This document shows positions 1 to 8,141 of a stretch of DNA of 64,000 bases, one piece after another (position 1 is the first letter of the stretch; each line of letters starts with the position of its first letter). Position numbers and translations under genes: made by a program. This DNA is from Flavobacterium enshiense DK69 (GTDB lineage: Bacteria > Bacteroidota > Bacteroidia > Flavobacteriales > Flavobacteriaceae). Below the pieces are notes generated by a model. The model searched no databases, was not told the DNA's origin, and saw nothing but the letters and a program-made list of their open reading frames with translations. The stretch lies in assembly GCF_000498495.1 (NCBI RefSeq), contig NZ_AVCS01000028.1:186001-250000 (forward strand), written 5' to 3'.

Positions 1-16
1 TTATGGATATAATAAT

Positions 17-136
17 TCAGGTTACAGTCTCGACTTCTTGTTGTTTAGGAAAAGGCAAATCCAATTCAACATCTAGCTGATCTTTCACGTGCAAGATATT
101 CTTTACCAGTTCAGCAAAGTCATATACTTTTCACAT
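17..136 (-). pseudogene. Short reading frame with stop at codon 2, downstream of the reductase gene
   Basis: Downstream of the reductase gene on the same strand there is an ATG (134-136) followed directly by TGA. The same frame then stays open for 37 codons to a TGA at 17-19 and ends in PFPKQQEVETVT. The distal part looks protein-like (acidic and aliphatic, no low complexity), so this may be a small gene inactivated by a nonsense change in its second codon. It could equally be chance, or translation could start elsewhere. I do not recognise a family. Confidence 0.2.
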
Positions 137-163
137 CTTGCCAACTGATAACCTCTCAAAGTT

Positions 164-832
164 TTACTTTTCAAACACAACTGTTTCCGCAGTAGCACCC
201 AGGTTGAACAAATGTTCTTTAATGTTTTTTACAAATTCATCAGGACCACACAAATAAAAATGTTGCCCGAAGTCACCAATGTTTTCAATAAGGAAATTAC
301 GGTCTATTCTGCGTCCGGTGAATCCAATAACATTTTCGCGCGTAAATATTCTTATAAAATCATTTTTAAGCATGAATTGAAACTCCCCTTCCATGATTAC
401 ATCAGAAGATGTTTTATTGGAGTAAATTAAACTGTTGCCCCTCAGTTGTCCTTTTATATAAAGGTCCCGAAATATGGAAACAAACGGAGTTATGCCGGCT
501 CCTGCTGCAATAAAAACTCCAGGACCCTTATACTGGATTGCACCAAAAACATCATGAAGAATCAGTTCTGCTCCTGCATTCATACGCCCCAGCATATTTG
601 TTACTCCTTCATGATCAGTGTAAATCTTTATCATAAATTCAAGATAGTTTTGCTCCCTTAAACAAGTAAAAGTAAATGGCCGCAATTTCTTTTCCCATCC
701 CGGAATGTTAAGAGAAACATCGGTTGCCTGTCCCGGAATAAAATCATAACCCGCAGGCTTTTCAACAACAAAACGCTTAACATCATGGGTAATGAAATGC
801 GCCTCTATTATTTTAACGATATACTTATTCAT
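164..832 (-). CDS. Flavodoxin/ferredoxin-NADP reductase-like FAD-binding oxidoreductase
   Basis: A compact 222-residue two-domain flavoprotein of the ferredoxin-NADP+ reductase superfamily. The FAD-binding barrel carries the flavin motif RPFTFT at residues 51-56. The nucleotide-binding half carries GAGITPF at 111-117 and CGPDEF at 195-200. There is no iron-sulfur domain or signal peptide, so it should be a cytoplasmic enzyme passing electrons between NAD(P)H and a small carrier; the partner is not identifiable here. It stands alone, transcribed leftwards, with a 345-bp region upstream containing a 17-bp dyad. It could also be called a flavohemoprotein-type reductase module lacking the globin. 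Confidence 0.8.
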   Translation of the reverse strand: MNKYIVKIIEAHFITHDVKRFVVEKPAGYDFIPGQATDVSLNIPGWEKKLRPFTFTCLREQNYLEFMIKIYTDHEGVTNMLGRMNAGAELILHDVFGAIQYKGPGVFIAAGAGITPFVSIFRDLYIKGQLRGNSLIYSNKTSSDVIMEGEFQFMLKNDFIRIFTRENVIGFTGRRIDRNFLIENIGDFGQHFYLCGPDEFVKNIKEHLFNLGATAETVVFEK

Positions 833-892
833 TTTGCACGTATTATATTACTTATAAATTTACCAAATTCATGAGTATAATATTCCAACTTG

Positions 893-909
893 TTCAATAA
901 TTTATTGAA
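893..909. promoter_or_regulatory. Perfect 17-bp dyad upstream of the reductase gene
   Basis: TTCAATAA and TTATTGAA are exact inverted repeats around a single central T, about 61 bp upstream of the reductase start. Size and place fit an operator for a dimeric regulator of the Crp/Fnr type, but the protein is unknown. The rest of the 833-1177 interval is AT-rich and, apart from the glyA terminator at its right end, shows no open reading frame or RNA gene that I can recognise. Confidence 0.3.
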
Positions 910-1122
910 TCTCACGAACCCTGTAACGATTAGCACAATACCTGAAGTTAGGGTTAATTACTTAATCTAAATTGATATTTCACATTTACTCTATTTTAAA
1001 CTGTCACAAATGAGTTTGACCTATACTATATTAGAGTATGTCTGAAAAGAAAAGGTTACACTTAGGGTTATGATTTTATATCAGTCAGAAGAATTGAACC
1101 AAAAAGAGAAATATAAAGGCAT

Positions 1123-1150
1123 AAAAAAATCCCTCAAGTGAGGGATTTTA
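1123..1150 (-). terminator. Rho-independent terminator of glyA
   Basis: A 9-bp stem (AAATCCCTC at 1127-1135 with GAGGGATTT at 1140-1148, loop AAGT) is followed on the minus strand by a T-run. It lies about 30 bp after the glyA stop codon. Confidence 0.85.
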
Positions 1151-1177
1151 TCGTAAACATTGAAATGAAGTTATTTA

Positions 1178-2452
1178 TTAGAAAACAAACATTGCTCGTT
1201 CGCTCATCATGTCATAAACCTCTTCACCGATTTGCTCTAAAACTTCTTCGTTGGTGTGGTTCATGATAACTCTGTCAATCATGTCAACAATTGTTTCCAT
1301 ATCCGATTCAACCAAACCACGAGTTGTGATTGCCGGGGTTCCCACACGGATTCCTGAAGTCACGAAAGGAGATTTATCATCAAACGGAACCATATTTTTG
1401 TTAACCGTAATATCCGCTTTTACCAAAGCATTTTCAGCTTCTTTTCCTGAAATATTTTTATTTCTCAAATCGATCAACATCATGTGATTGTCAGTTCCGC
1501 CGGAAATGATATTGTAGCCTCTTTTTACAAAAGCTTCCGCCATTGCTTTGGCATTTTTCTGAACCTGCATTGCATAACGGAAAAACTCATCTGTTAATGC
1601 TTCACCGAAAGCAACTGCTTTAGCAGCAATAATATGTTCTAACGGACCACCCTGATTTCCGGGGAAAACCGACATATCCAATATGTGCGACATCATTCTG
1701 ATTTCGCCTTTCGGAGTCGTTAAGCCCCATGGATTCTCGAAATCTTTACCCATCATGATCATTCCGCCTCTTGGTCCACGTAATGTTTTATGAGTTGTTG
1801 TAGTAACGATATGACAATGAGGAATCGGATCGTTCATCAATCCTTTAGCAATTAAACCTGCAGGGTGTGCAATGTCAGCCATTAAGATAGCCCCAACAGA
1901 ATCAGCGATTTCACGGAAACGTTTGAAATCCATGTCACGGGAATAAGCCGAAGCACCCGCGATGATTAATTTAGGTTGTTCTTTGGTAGCGATTTCCTGA
2001 ATGATATCATAGTTCAAACGACCGGTCTCTTTCTCTACTCCGTAAAAAGTAGTCTGGTATAATTTACCTGAAAAGTTTACTGGAGAACCATGTGTCAGGT
2101 GACCACCGTGAGATAAATCGAAACCTAAAATTTTATCTCCAGGCTTCAAACACGCTGCAAGAACAGCTGAATTTGCCTGTGAACCGGAATGTGGCTGTAC
2201 ATTAACATACTCAGCTCCAAATAAAGCCTTTGCTCTGTCGATGGCAATTTGCTCGATAACATCCACTACCTCACATCCACCATAATATCTTTTTCCAGGA
2301 TAGCCTTCTGCATATTTATTAGTTAGTACCGAACCAGCTGCTTCCATTACTTGGTCGCTCACAAAGTTCTCAGATGCAATAAGTTCCAATCCGTGGATTT
2401 GTCTGTCTTGTTCTTCAAGAATTAAGTCGAAAATTTGTTCGTCGCGTTGCAT
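1178..2452 (-). CDS. glyA: Serine hydroxymethyltransferase
   Basis: PLP enzyme interconverting serine plus tetrahydrofolate with glycine plus 5,10-methylene-tetrahydrofolate, the main source of one-carbon units. At 424 residues it has the normal bacterial length. The PLP-lysine motif [14 protein letters not shown] is present with K222 as the Schiff-base residue. Other family blocks visible are [13 protein letters not shown] near residues 47-59 and the [11 protein letters not shown] block. It is monocistronic, divergent from fahA across 112 bp holding a promoter for each direction, and has its own terminator. Confidence 0.98.
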   Translation of the reverse strand: MQRDEQIFDLILEEQDRQIHGLELIASENFVSDQVMEAAGSVLTNKYAEGYPGKRYYGGCEVVDVIEQIAIDRAKALFGAEYVNVQPHSGSQANSAVLAACLKPGDKILGFDLSHGGHLTHGSPVNFSGKLYQTTFYGVEKETGRLNYDIIQEIATKEQPKLIIAGASAYSRDMDFKRFREIADSVGAILMADIAHPAGLIAKGLMNDPIPHCHIVTTTTHKTLRGPRGGMIMMGKDFENPWGLTTPKGEIRMMSHILDMSVFPGNQGGPLEHIIAAKAVAFGEALTDEFFRYAMQVQKNAKAMAEAFVKRGYNIISGGTDNHMMLIDLRNKNISGKEAENALVKADITVNKNMVPFDDKSPFVTSGIRVGTPAITTRGLVESDMETIVDMIDRVIMNHTNEEVLEQIGEEVYDMMSERAMFVF

Positions 2453-2479
2453 TTTTCAATTATTTTGTTAAATGGAGTT

Positions 2480-2512
2480 CAAAAATACGAAAAGTGTTTG
2501 GTAAAATCACAA
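2480..2512 (-). promoter_or_regulatory. glyA promoter (Bacteroidota type)
   Basis: On the minus strand a TATTTTTG box (2487-2480) matches TAnnTTTG, with a TTG (2512-2510) 22 bp upstream. It lies about 27 bp before the glyA ATG. Confidence 0.55.
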
Positions 2513-2527
2513 TACAAAGTATATTTG
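2498..2527 (+). promoter_or_regulatory. fahA promoter (Bacteroidota type)
   Basis: TATATTTG at 2520-2527 matches TAnnTTTG, with TTG at 2498-2500 and a 19-bp spacer. It lies 37 bp before the fahA ATG and interleaves with the opposing glyA promoter, so the two may compete. Confidence 0.6.
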
Positions 2528-2564
2528 ATGTATCAAAATATGAACATACAAAAAACACAATATC

Positions 2565-3848
2565 ATGGCAATTACAGCAAACGATCCCAATAGAAAATCA
2601 TGGTTACATGTACCTGAAAACAGTGATTTTCCTATTCAGAATATTCCTTTCGGTGTTTTTATCACTAAAGAAGATGTAGTTACCATCGGAACCCGAATTG
2701 GTGATTTTGCCATTGACATGGGCGCTTTACAACAACTAGGGTACTTTGAAGGTATTGATTTGACAGACGATATGTTCATGCAGGACACGCTGAACGACTT
2801 TATCGGAGATGGTAAAAAAACCTGGAGACAGGTACGTAACCGTCTTGCAGATATTTTTGATGAAACCAATGCAACTTTAAGAGATAACAAAGCACACCGT
2901 GATGTGGCTATTTTCAATATTGATGATGTAGAAATGCAATTACCGGTTCATATCGGTGATTATACCGATTTCTATTCAAGTAAAGAACACGCTACCAATG
3001 TGGGTAAAATGTTCCGTGATCCGGAAAATGCTTTATTGCCGAACTGGCTGCACATCCCTGTTGGTTACCACGGAAGAAGTTCTACAATCGTTCCATCCGG
3101 AATTCCAGTTCACCGACCAATGGGACAAACATTGCCAAATGGTGAAACACAACCCGTATTTGGTCCTTCCCGTTTAGTGGATTTCGAATTGGAAACTGCT
3201 TTTATTACAACGGATGCTAATATTATGGGTGAAAACATTCCCGTAACTGAAGCGGAAGATTATATTTTCGGAATGGTTTTATTGAACGACTGGAGTGCGC
3301 GTGATATCCAAAAATGGGAGTATATACCACTTGGACCATTCTTAGCTAAAAACTTTGCATCATCCATTTCTCCTTGGATTGTAACATTGGATGCATTGGA
3401 GCCGTTCAGAACTGCTTCTCCTAAGCAGGAACCGAAACCGCTTCCTTATTTGCAGCAACCCGGTGATCATGCTTTCGACATTAATCTTGAAGTATCCATT
3501 GCTCCTGAGGACAGTGAGGAAACCTTAGTATGTAAATCCAATTTCAAATACATGTATTGGACGATGAGTCAACAATTGGCGCATCATACCATTAACGGTT
3601 GCAGAATTAACTCGGGTGACATGATGGGTTCCGGTACTATTTCCGGATCGACCGAAGACAGCTTTGGGTCTATGTTGGAATTAACCTGGGGCGGAAAAAA
3701 TCCGCTAAAAATGAAAGACGGTTCCGAGCGTAAATTCATTAATGACGGTGATACCGTTATCATGCGTGGTTTCTGCCAGAATCATAATGTACGCATTGGA
3801 TTCGGAGAAGTTGCCAGCAAATTACTGCCACCGATTACAACGAAATAA
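2565..3848 (+). CDS. fahA: Fumarylacetoacetase
   Basis: Last enzyme of tyrosine/phenylalanine catabolism, hydrolysing 4-fumarylacetoacetate to fumarate and acetoacetate. The 427 residues match the length of eukaryotic and bacterial FAH. The central blocks DYTDFYSSKEHATNVGKMFR and LPNWLHIPVGYHGRSS are nearly the same as in mammalian FAH and include the catalytic His and metal-binding Asp region. WSARDIQKWEY and GSGTISG follow in the C-terminal half. It is monocistronic here with its own promoter and terminator; the other homogentisate-pathway genes are not in the window. Confidence 0.97.
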   Translation: MAITANDPNRKSWLHVPENSDFPIQNIPFGVFITKEDVVTIGTRIGDFAIDMGALQQLGYFEGIDLTDDMFMQDTLNDFIGDGKKTWRQVRNRLADIFDETNATLRDNKAHRDVAIFNIDDVEMQLPVHIGDYTDFYSSKEHATNVGKMFRDPENALLPNWLHIPVGYHGRSSTIVPSGIPVHRPMGQTLPNGETQPVFGPSRLVDFELETAFITTDANIMGENIPVTEAEDYIFGMVLLNDWSARDIQKWEYIPLGPFLAKNFASSISPWIVTLDALEPFRTASPKQEPKPLPYLQQPGDHAFDINLEVSIAPEDSEETLVCKSNFKYMYWTMSQQLAHHTINGCRINSGDMMGSGTISGSTEDSFGSMLELTWGGKNPLKMKDGSERKFINDGDTVIMRGFCQNHNVRIGFGEVASKLLPPITTK

Positions 3849-3860
3849 TAAAAATCACAA

Positions 3861-3890
3861 AACTCCGAAATTCAACCTTCGGAGTTTTTT
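3861..3890 (+). terminator. Rho-independent terminator of fahA
   Basis: A 9-bp stem (AACTCCGAA at 3861-3869 with TTCGGAGTT at 3878-3886) is followed by a T-run, 12 bp after the fahA stop. Confidence 0.85.
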
Positions 3891-3910
3891 TATGCTTTTC
3901 CATTAAATCC

Positions 3911-3997
3911 GGCTTAGCCCCGATGGAAACGGCATCCTTTTTGTCTCGTTTTTTTTAAAACGAGACAAAAAGATATAGTGTACAGCGGGATTAGCTC
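3911..3997. repeat. Intergenic palindromic repeat element (Flavobacterium type)
   Basis: A long imperfect hairpin. The inner stem is 15 bp (3938-3952 with 3957-3971, loop TTTT) around GTCTCG/CGAGAC. The outer arms run from GGCTTAGCCCCGATGG to ACAGCGGGATTAGCTC. From memory, flavobacterial genomes carry many intergenic copies of an element of the form AGCCCCGAT...GGCATCC...GATATAG...AGCGGGATTAGC, and this matches that layout. It sits between the fahA terminator and the next gene. A diverged relative may lie at 33950-34104. Confidence 0.6.
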
Positions 3998-4008
3998 ACA
4001 AAAAATTA

Positions 4009-4016
4009 TATTTTTG
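4009..4016 (+). promoter_or_regulatory. Candidate -7 box for the lipoprotein gene
   Basis: TATTTTTG matches TAnnTTTG 17 bp before the ATG at 4034. I see no clear TTG at the usual upstream distance. Confidence 0.35.
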
Positions 4017-4033
4017 TCAAAATTCTATGTTTT

Positions 4034-5218
4034 ATGAATAAAATTTATACTCTACTTATTTTATTGCTTTTCGCATTTTCATGTGGCGTTAAAAGCACTC
4101 AAAGTATGCTGAGTGATGGTGATTATGATCGTGCCATCAACCGTGCATTCGAAGCTTTGCGAACCAATAAAAATGCCAAAGGAAAACAGGATTATGTTTA
4201 TCTGATGGAAGAAGCTTTTGCTAAGGCGAAACAACGTGATTTAGCCGATATCGAAATGTTGGCTAAGGACGCCAATCCTGCAAATTTGGAAAAAATCCAC
4301 AATTTATATCTTGGATTAAACAACCGTCAGGAAAAAATCCGACCGTTATTGCCTTTATATTTAATTGATGCACATCGAAATGCAGCTTTCGATTTCGATA
4401 ACTATTCGGACCAGATTATCAGCAGTAAAAATGCTTTGTCAAAATATCTTTATGACAACTCAAAATTAATGTTGGAGTCAAATGACAAGATGAGCTGCCG
4501 TAAAGCTTATGAGGATTTCGTTTACCTGGAAAGCATTAACCCAGGATACAAAGACGTAAAAAAATTAACCGATGATGCTAAGTTTAAAGGAACTGATTTC
4601 GTGAATGTTTTCACTAAAAACGAGACCAATATGGTTATTCCTTCTCAATTGCAAAACGACTTATTGGATTTCAGCACATTCGGATTAAACGACAAGTGGA
4701 CCGTTTACCACAGTAACCGTCAGAAAGGAATTCATTATGATTATGGATTGATTGTAAACTTCCGTCAGATTAACATTTCTCCGGAACAGATCAAAGAGAA
4801 AGAATTCATAAAGGAAAAGCAGATTAAAGACGGAACCAAGACATTGGTTGATGCTAATGGAAATGTTGTAAAAGACAGTTTAGGCCACCCGATAAAAGTA
4901 GACAACTTCAAGACAATCCGTGTAAATATTTACGAATTCAAGCAGTTTAAAGCTTGTCAGGTTGCAGCTAAAGTTGATTACATCGATTTCAAAACCAACC
5001 AGCTTATTGAAACGTTTCCGTTAGCAAGCGAGTTCATGTTCGAACATATTTATGCTAATTACAATGGCGACAAGCGAGCTTGCGATGAGAGTTACCTACC
5101 TTATTTCGATTTGAGGGCGGTACCTTTCCCAAGTAACGAAAAAATGGTTTACGATTCTGGTGAAGACTTGAAAGGGAAACTGAAGAATATCATAACCCGC
5201 AATAAATTCAGGAAATAA
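4034..5218 (+). CDS. Predicted lipoprotein of unknown function
   Basis: 394 residues starting with a lipoprotein signal: hydrophobic stretch then FAFSC with the lipid-accepting Cys at 17. The first third (SDGDYDRAINRAFEALRTN and following) looks like a TPR-like helical region. The rest is mixed alpha/beta with no motif I can name. It is probably anchored in the outer membrane or periplasm. It is a single transcription unit with a terminator behind it. No function is assigned. Confidence 0.75.
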   Translation: MNKIYTLLILLLFAFSCGVKSTQSMLSDGDYDRAINRAFEALRTNKNAKGKQDYVYLMEEAFAKAKQRDLADIEMLAKDANPANLEKIHNLYLGLNNRQEKIRPLLPLYLIDAHRNAAFDFDNYSDQIISSKNALSKYLYDNSKLMLESNDKMSCRKAYEDFVYLESINPGYKDVKKLTDDAKFKGTDFVNVFTKNETNMVIPSQLQNDLLDFSTFGLNDKWTVYHSNRQKGIHYDYGLIVNFRQINISPEQIKEKEFIKEKQIKDGTKTLVDANGNVVKDSLGHPIKVDNFKTIRVNIYEFKQFKACQVAAKVDYIDFKTNQLIETFPLASEFMFEHIYANYNGDKRACDESYLPYFDLRAVPFPSNEKMVYDSGEDLKGKLKNIITRNKFRK

Positions 5219-5235
5219 TTTAACCTTACTATTTA

Positions 5236-5268
5236 AAAAACACTTTCGATTTGAGAGTGTTTTTTTTA
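5236..5268 (+). terminator. Rho-independent terminator of the lipoprotein gene
   Basis: AAAACACTTTC pairs with GAGAGTGTTTT (one wobble) around a short loop and runs into eight T residues, about 20 bp after the stop. Confidence 0.75.
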
Positions 5269-5346
5269 TTCGTTTTTTTAAAAAAATAAGTTTTTTCTTT
5301 CAAATTTAACTTACGAATACTACTTTAGTGTTTTAAACTATTTTAT

Positions 5347-6198
5347 ATGAAAACACAATTAGTATTCGCCGCCACATTGATCAGCAGTTTAACGATGCAA
5401 GCGCAAAAACTGGAACAACCCAAACAGCTTCCGGTAAAAGAATCGTTCAATAATCCTGTAGTTTCTCCGGATGGCAAATTTGTATTACTGACAAAAGAAC
5501 ACAATCAGGGAGTGTATCTTTTGAACGTGAAAGAAAACAAGGTCAAACAGATTTCGAATAGTAGCGGCAGCGGTTATGCCTATACCTGGAATCAAAATAG
5601 CTCGACTTTTTACTTTCGGGAAAAGAGCAAAGCTGATTACCATTCTCATGCCGTTATTGCTTCTTACGACATTAAATCCAAAAAATTAAAGAAGCAAAAT
5701 GGAACAAACCCTAATTGGCTCCCTTCATTTAAAGGATTTGAAGAAAACAAAACAGTAGTTTATACCAATCTTTCCACCTTAAAAATTGAAGCAAGAGATT
5801 TAGAAACTCAAAAAAGCTGGGTAATTACCAATGAGAATGGACAATATTACAACGCCGTTATATCAAATAACGGAAAAAAAGTGGCGGTTCACAAAGGAGC
5901 TGATATTTACATTTATGATATTGACGGAAAAAGCACAGGTACAAAAATCGGAACCGGAATTGCTACTTCATGGTCACAAGATGACAAATATCTCATTGGT
6001 TTTTTAGATGAAAGTAAAGATGGCCATACCGTAAGCAACTCAGATTTATATTTGTTTGACGTCGAATTCCATAAATCAAAAAAATTGACGGACACGAAAG
6101 ACATTTACGAAATGTTCCCTTGTTTTTATGGCAACGATAAAGTAATGTTTTCCGATGACAAAACCGGTAAAATTTATGTTTCTGAATTAAACCTGTAA
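5347..6198 (+). CDS. Secreted TolB/WD40-like beta-propeller protein
   Basis: 283 residues with an N-terminal signal peptide ending near QAQ (residues 18-20). The mature part shows repeated PD40-like blades such as NPVVSPDGKFVLLT, AVISNNGKKVAVHKG and TSWSQDDKYLIGF, as in TolB-type and prolyl-oligopeptidase propellers. No enzymatic domain is attached, so a binding role is the likeliest. The stop is 3 bp before the amidase gene start, so the two are co-transcribed and may act together at the cell envelope. Confidence 0.7.
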   Translation: MKTQLVFAATLISSLTMQAQKLEQPKQLPVKESFNNPVVSPDGKFVLLTKEHNQGVYLLNVKENKVKQISNSSGSGYAYTWNQNSSTFYFREKSKADYHSHAVIASYDIKSKKLKKQNGTNPNWLPSFKGFEENKTVVYTNLSTLKIEARDLETQKSWVITNENGQYYNAVISNNGKKVAVHKGADIYIYDIDGKSTGTKIGTGIATSWSQDDKYLIGFLDESKDGHTVSNSDLYLFDVEFHKSKKLTDTKDIYEMFPCFYGNDKVMFSDDKTGKIYVSELNL

Positions 6199-6201
6199 GC
6201 C

Positions 6202-7677
6202 ATGAAAAATATATTGAAACTCATTTTTGTCGTTTTGATTTCTTTCACGGCAAAAGCTCAGATAATAGTCATAGATCCAGGACACGGTTACGGAGCTACC
6301 ACAAGTGATAATCCAGACGGCAGAACGGCAACAGAAATAGAAACCTCACTGGAAGTAGGCCTGAGAACGAAAAACTTAATCCAAAATTCCTGTACCTCAT
6401 GGACTGTACAAATGACGAGAACCACAAATCTAAACAGTTGGATTTCGGTAACTCAAAGAGCTCAAATGGCCAACAACTGGAACGCAGACCGACTTTTAAG
6501 TATTCATTGCAACGCTGGAGGCGGCACCGGAACGGAAACATTTTACTGCACAGATAGTGATACAAACACGCCGCCGGATATTGCTTTTGCACAAAAAATC
6601 CAAACGGACATGTCCACTAACGGTTCCTGGAACAACAGGCGATGTGTGGAAGACAATAGTTTTCTTGCCTATCATCTCGGGGTTTTAAAATATTCTTCTG
6701 CTACCGGATGTTTGAATGAAATAGGCTTTGTGGATTCTGCTGATGCAACTAAACTCACTAGTTCGACGTGGAGAGACACTTTTGCGCTTTCCTATTTCAA
6801 TTCACTGAAGGCTAATTTAAATATCACTTGTTCTGCTCCAATGCCAGGTTCTTTCTCTTTAACAGCTACACCAGAATGCAACGGTTCTACGAGCCAGATT
6901 AAATTAATCTGGACAACCTCCGCTAATGCGAATTCGTATGATATTTACAGAAATGGAGCCTTGTATGCGAGCAACGTAACAGGAAATCAATTTCTCAATA
7001 CTTACATAACCAGCGGAACATCATATACTTATTCGCTTAAGGCTAAAAACGCAACCGGTACGACAAACAATTCCAACGGAACATTAACTGCAACGGCATT
7101 AGTATGTCCGCCAGGAAGTTTCACACTTACAGCTACACCAACCTGCGGAGGTACAACCAGCACCATAAATTTATCGTGGACAGTATCGGCAAATGCTACA
7201 AGTTATGATATATACAGAAACGGTAATCTCTATGCATCGAATCTAACCGCAACAACGTTTGCAAATACCTATCTCATTTCAGCTGGATCGACGTACACTT
7301 ATTACATCAAAGCTAAAAACAGTGAAGGCTCGGTTATCAATTCCAACGGAACACAAACCGTGACCGCGGTTAATTGTTCTGCAAAGACTGCTGTAGAAAA
7401 TATCGAAATGGATTCAAATGCTTCCAAAACAGAAATTATTGTAAGTCCGAATCCAACTACCGGAATTTTAAATTTGAAGATAAACGATTTAAAAAACATA
7501 AGCATTGAATTTACACTTTTCGATTCCACCGGAAAACCGGTTGATAAGACTCAAATTCAATCGAATGAGAATGATTTAGAGCATAAAATTGACATCAGCC
7601 ATTTAGCAAACGGGATGTATTTCGCAAAAATTAAAATTAGTGGACAAGAATATATCAGGAAAATAATTAAGCAATAA
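6202..7677 (+). CDS. T9SS-secreted N-acetylmuramoyl-L-alanine amidase with two FN3 domains
   Basis: 491 residues in four parts. A signal peptide ends near AKAQ (20). An Amidase_3 zinc domain (about 21-205) has DPGHG with H28, E45, H102 in SIHCNA and catalytic E173 in NEIGFVD. Two similar FN3-like repeats follow (about 215-300 and 305-395), each with a YDIYRNG.LYASN block. A type A sorting domain (about 413-491) contains VSPNPTTGILNLKI and ends in KIIKQ. It should cleave the amide bond between N-acetylmuramate and L-alanine after export by T9SS. It is probably co-transcribed with the propeller gene upstream. Confidence 0.9.
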   Translation: MKNILKLIFVVLISFTAKAQIIVIDPGHGYGATTSDNPDGRTATEIETSLEVGLRTKNLIQNSCTSWTVQMTRTTNLNSWISVTQRAQMANNWNADRLLSIHCNAGGGTGTETFYCTDSDTNTPPDIAFAQKIQTDMSTNGSWNNRRCVEDNSFLAYHLGVLKYSSATGCLNEIGFVDSADATKLTSSTWRDTFALSYFNSLKANLNITCSAPMPGSFSLTATPECNGSTSQIKLIWTTSANANSYDIYRNGALYASNVTGNQFLNTYITSGTSYTYSLKAKNATGTTNNSNGTLTATALVCPPGSFTLTATPTCGGTTSTINLSWTVSANATSYDIYRNGNLYASNLTATTFANTYLISAGSTYTYYIKAKNSEGSVINSNGTQTVTAVNCSAKTAVENIEMDSNASKTEIIVSPNPTTGILNLKINDLKNISIEFTLFDSTGKPVDKTQIQSNENDLEHKIDISHLANGMYFAKIKISGQEYIRKIIKQ

Positions 7678-7695
7678 AACCATGTTTTAACTGTG

Positions 7696-7729
7696 AAATC
7701 CGAAGTTTTTGCTTCGGATTTCTTTTTAT
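7696..7729 (+). terminator. Rho-independent terminator of the amidase gene
   Basis: AAATCCGAAG (7696-7705) pairs with CTTCGGATTT (7712-7721), followed by a T-rich tract. It separates the amidase unit from the arginine operon promoter. Confidence 0.85.
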
Positions 7730-7787
7730 TAAAACACTGTAAGTCAACAACATATTTTAAATTTTTTCATTTTTTAAACATTTTTAT

Positions 7788-7819
7788 TTGCATTTATATT
7801 TTTAATTTCTATACATTTG
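7788..7819 (+). promoter_or_regulatory. Arginine operon promoter
   Basis: TACATTTG at 7812-7819 is an exact TAnnTTTG box, with a TTG at 7788-7790 and a 21-bp spacer. The predicted start point is within a few bases of the leader-peptide ATG at 7825, so the leader peptide would be leaderless or nearly so. It predicts a 5' region of roughly 320 nt before the first operon gene. Confidence 0.6.
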
Positions 7820-7824
7820 CAGCA

Positions 7825-7908
7825 ATGAAAAAAACAACGTTACATAGTAACCTTTCTACACGGAAAACACTGACCCTTACTTCACGGTCAGAGCGGTCGA
7901 CATTCTAG
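7825..7908 (+). CDS. Putative arginine-responsive leader peptide
   Basis: A 27-residue reading frame lies between the operon promoter and the first structural gene. The C-terminal part reads TRKTLTLTSRSERSTF. All three Arg codons are CGG, which looks rare in this AT-rich genome: I saw none in the parts of argG and argC that I read, where AGA and AGG dominate. The peptide is also rich in Thr and Ser. Codons 13-24 overlap a hairpin (7870-7891), so a ribosome stalled on uncharged tRNA-Arg would change RNA folding. Function is inferred from position, codon choice and context. Confidence 0.55.
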   Translation: MKKTTLHSNLSTRKTLTLTSRSERSTF

Positions 7909-8084
7909 TACCCGAGTTTTTCAATTATTTTTTCATTTCTCATTTTTCCCGTTTTGGATCAATTTGCATTTTTTTTAGGATTATCATGTCTTAACCTTTT
8001 TACACATTCTCAACCGTTTGTAACTATTACAATCCGGCCGTAAGGTCTGCTGCCTTCCTATTTGGAACAAGTGCGTCTTGTTCC
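7870..8084 (+). promoter_or_regulatory. Candidate attenuator/riboregulatory leader of the arginine operon
   Basis: Three RNA elements are visible. (1) CTGACC (7870-7875) pairs with GGTCAG (7886-7891) inside the peptide frame. (2) GACCCTTAC (7872-7880) can instead pair, with one bulged base, with GTAAGGTC (8040-8047), which itself can form AAGG/CCTT (8042-8045 with 8053-8056). (3) A stable 8-bp hairpin GGAACAAG/CTTGTTCC (8064-8071 with 8077-8084, loop TGCGT) follows. The T-rich tract after it starts about 13 nt downstream, so it is not a textbook terminator. The remaining leader up to 8141 shows no further open frame. Confidence 0.4.
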
Positions 8085-8141
8085 CTCCTCATCCCAATTT
8101 TCTTTTTTATCTATTAATCAATTATTCATCATTGCTTTAAA

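Noticed and set aside
7693..7908. 71-residue frame covering the arg promoter
   Set aside because: Its upstream part runs through the amidase terminator and the promoter; only the last 27 codons after 7825 lie within the predicted transcript.
7732..8141. Known metabolite riboswitch (SAM, TPP, cobalamin) in the arg leader
   Set aside because: I found none of the conserved core sequences of those classes; the peptide frame and stems fit attenuation better.
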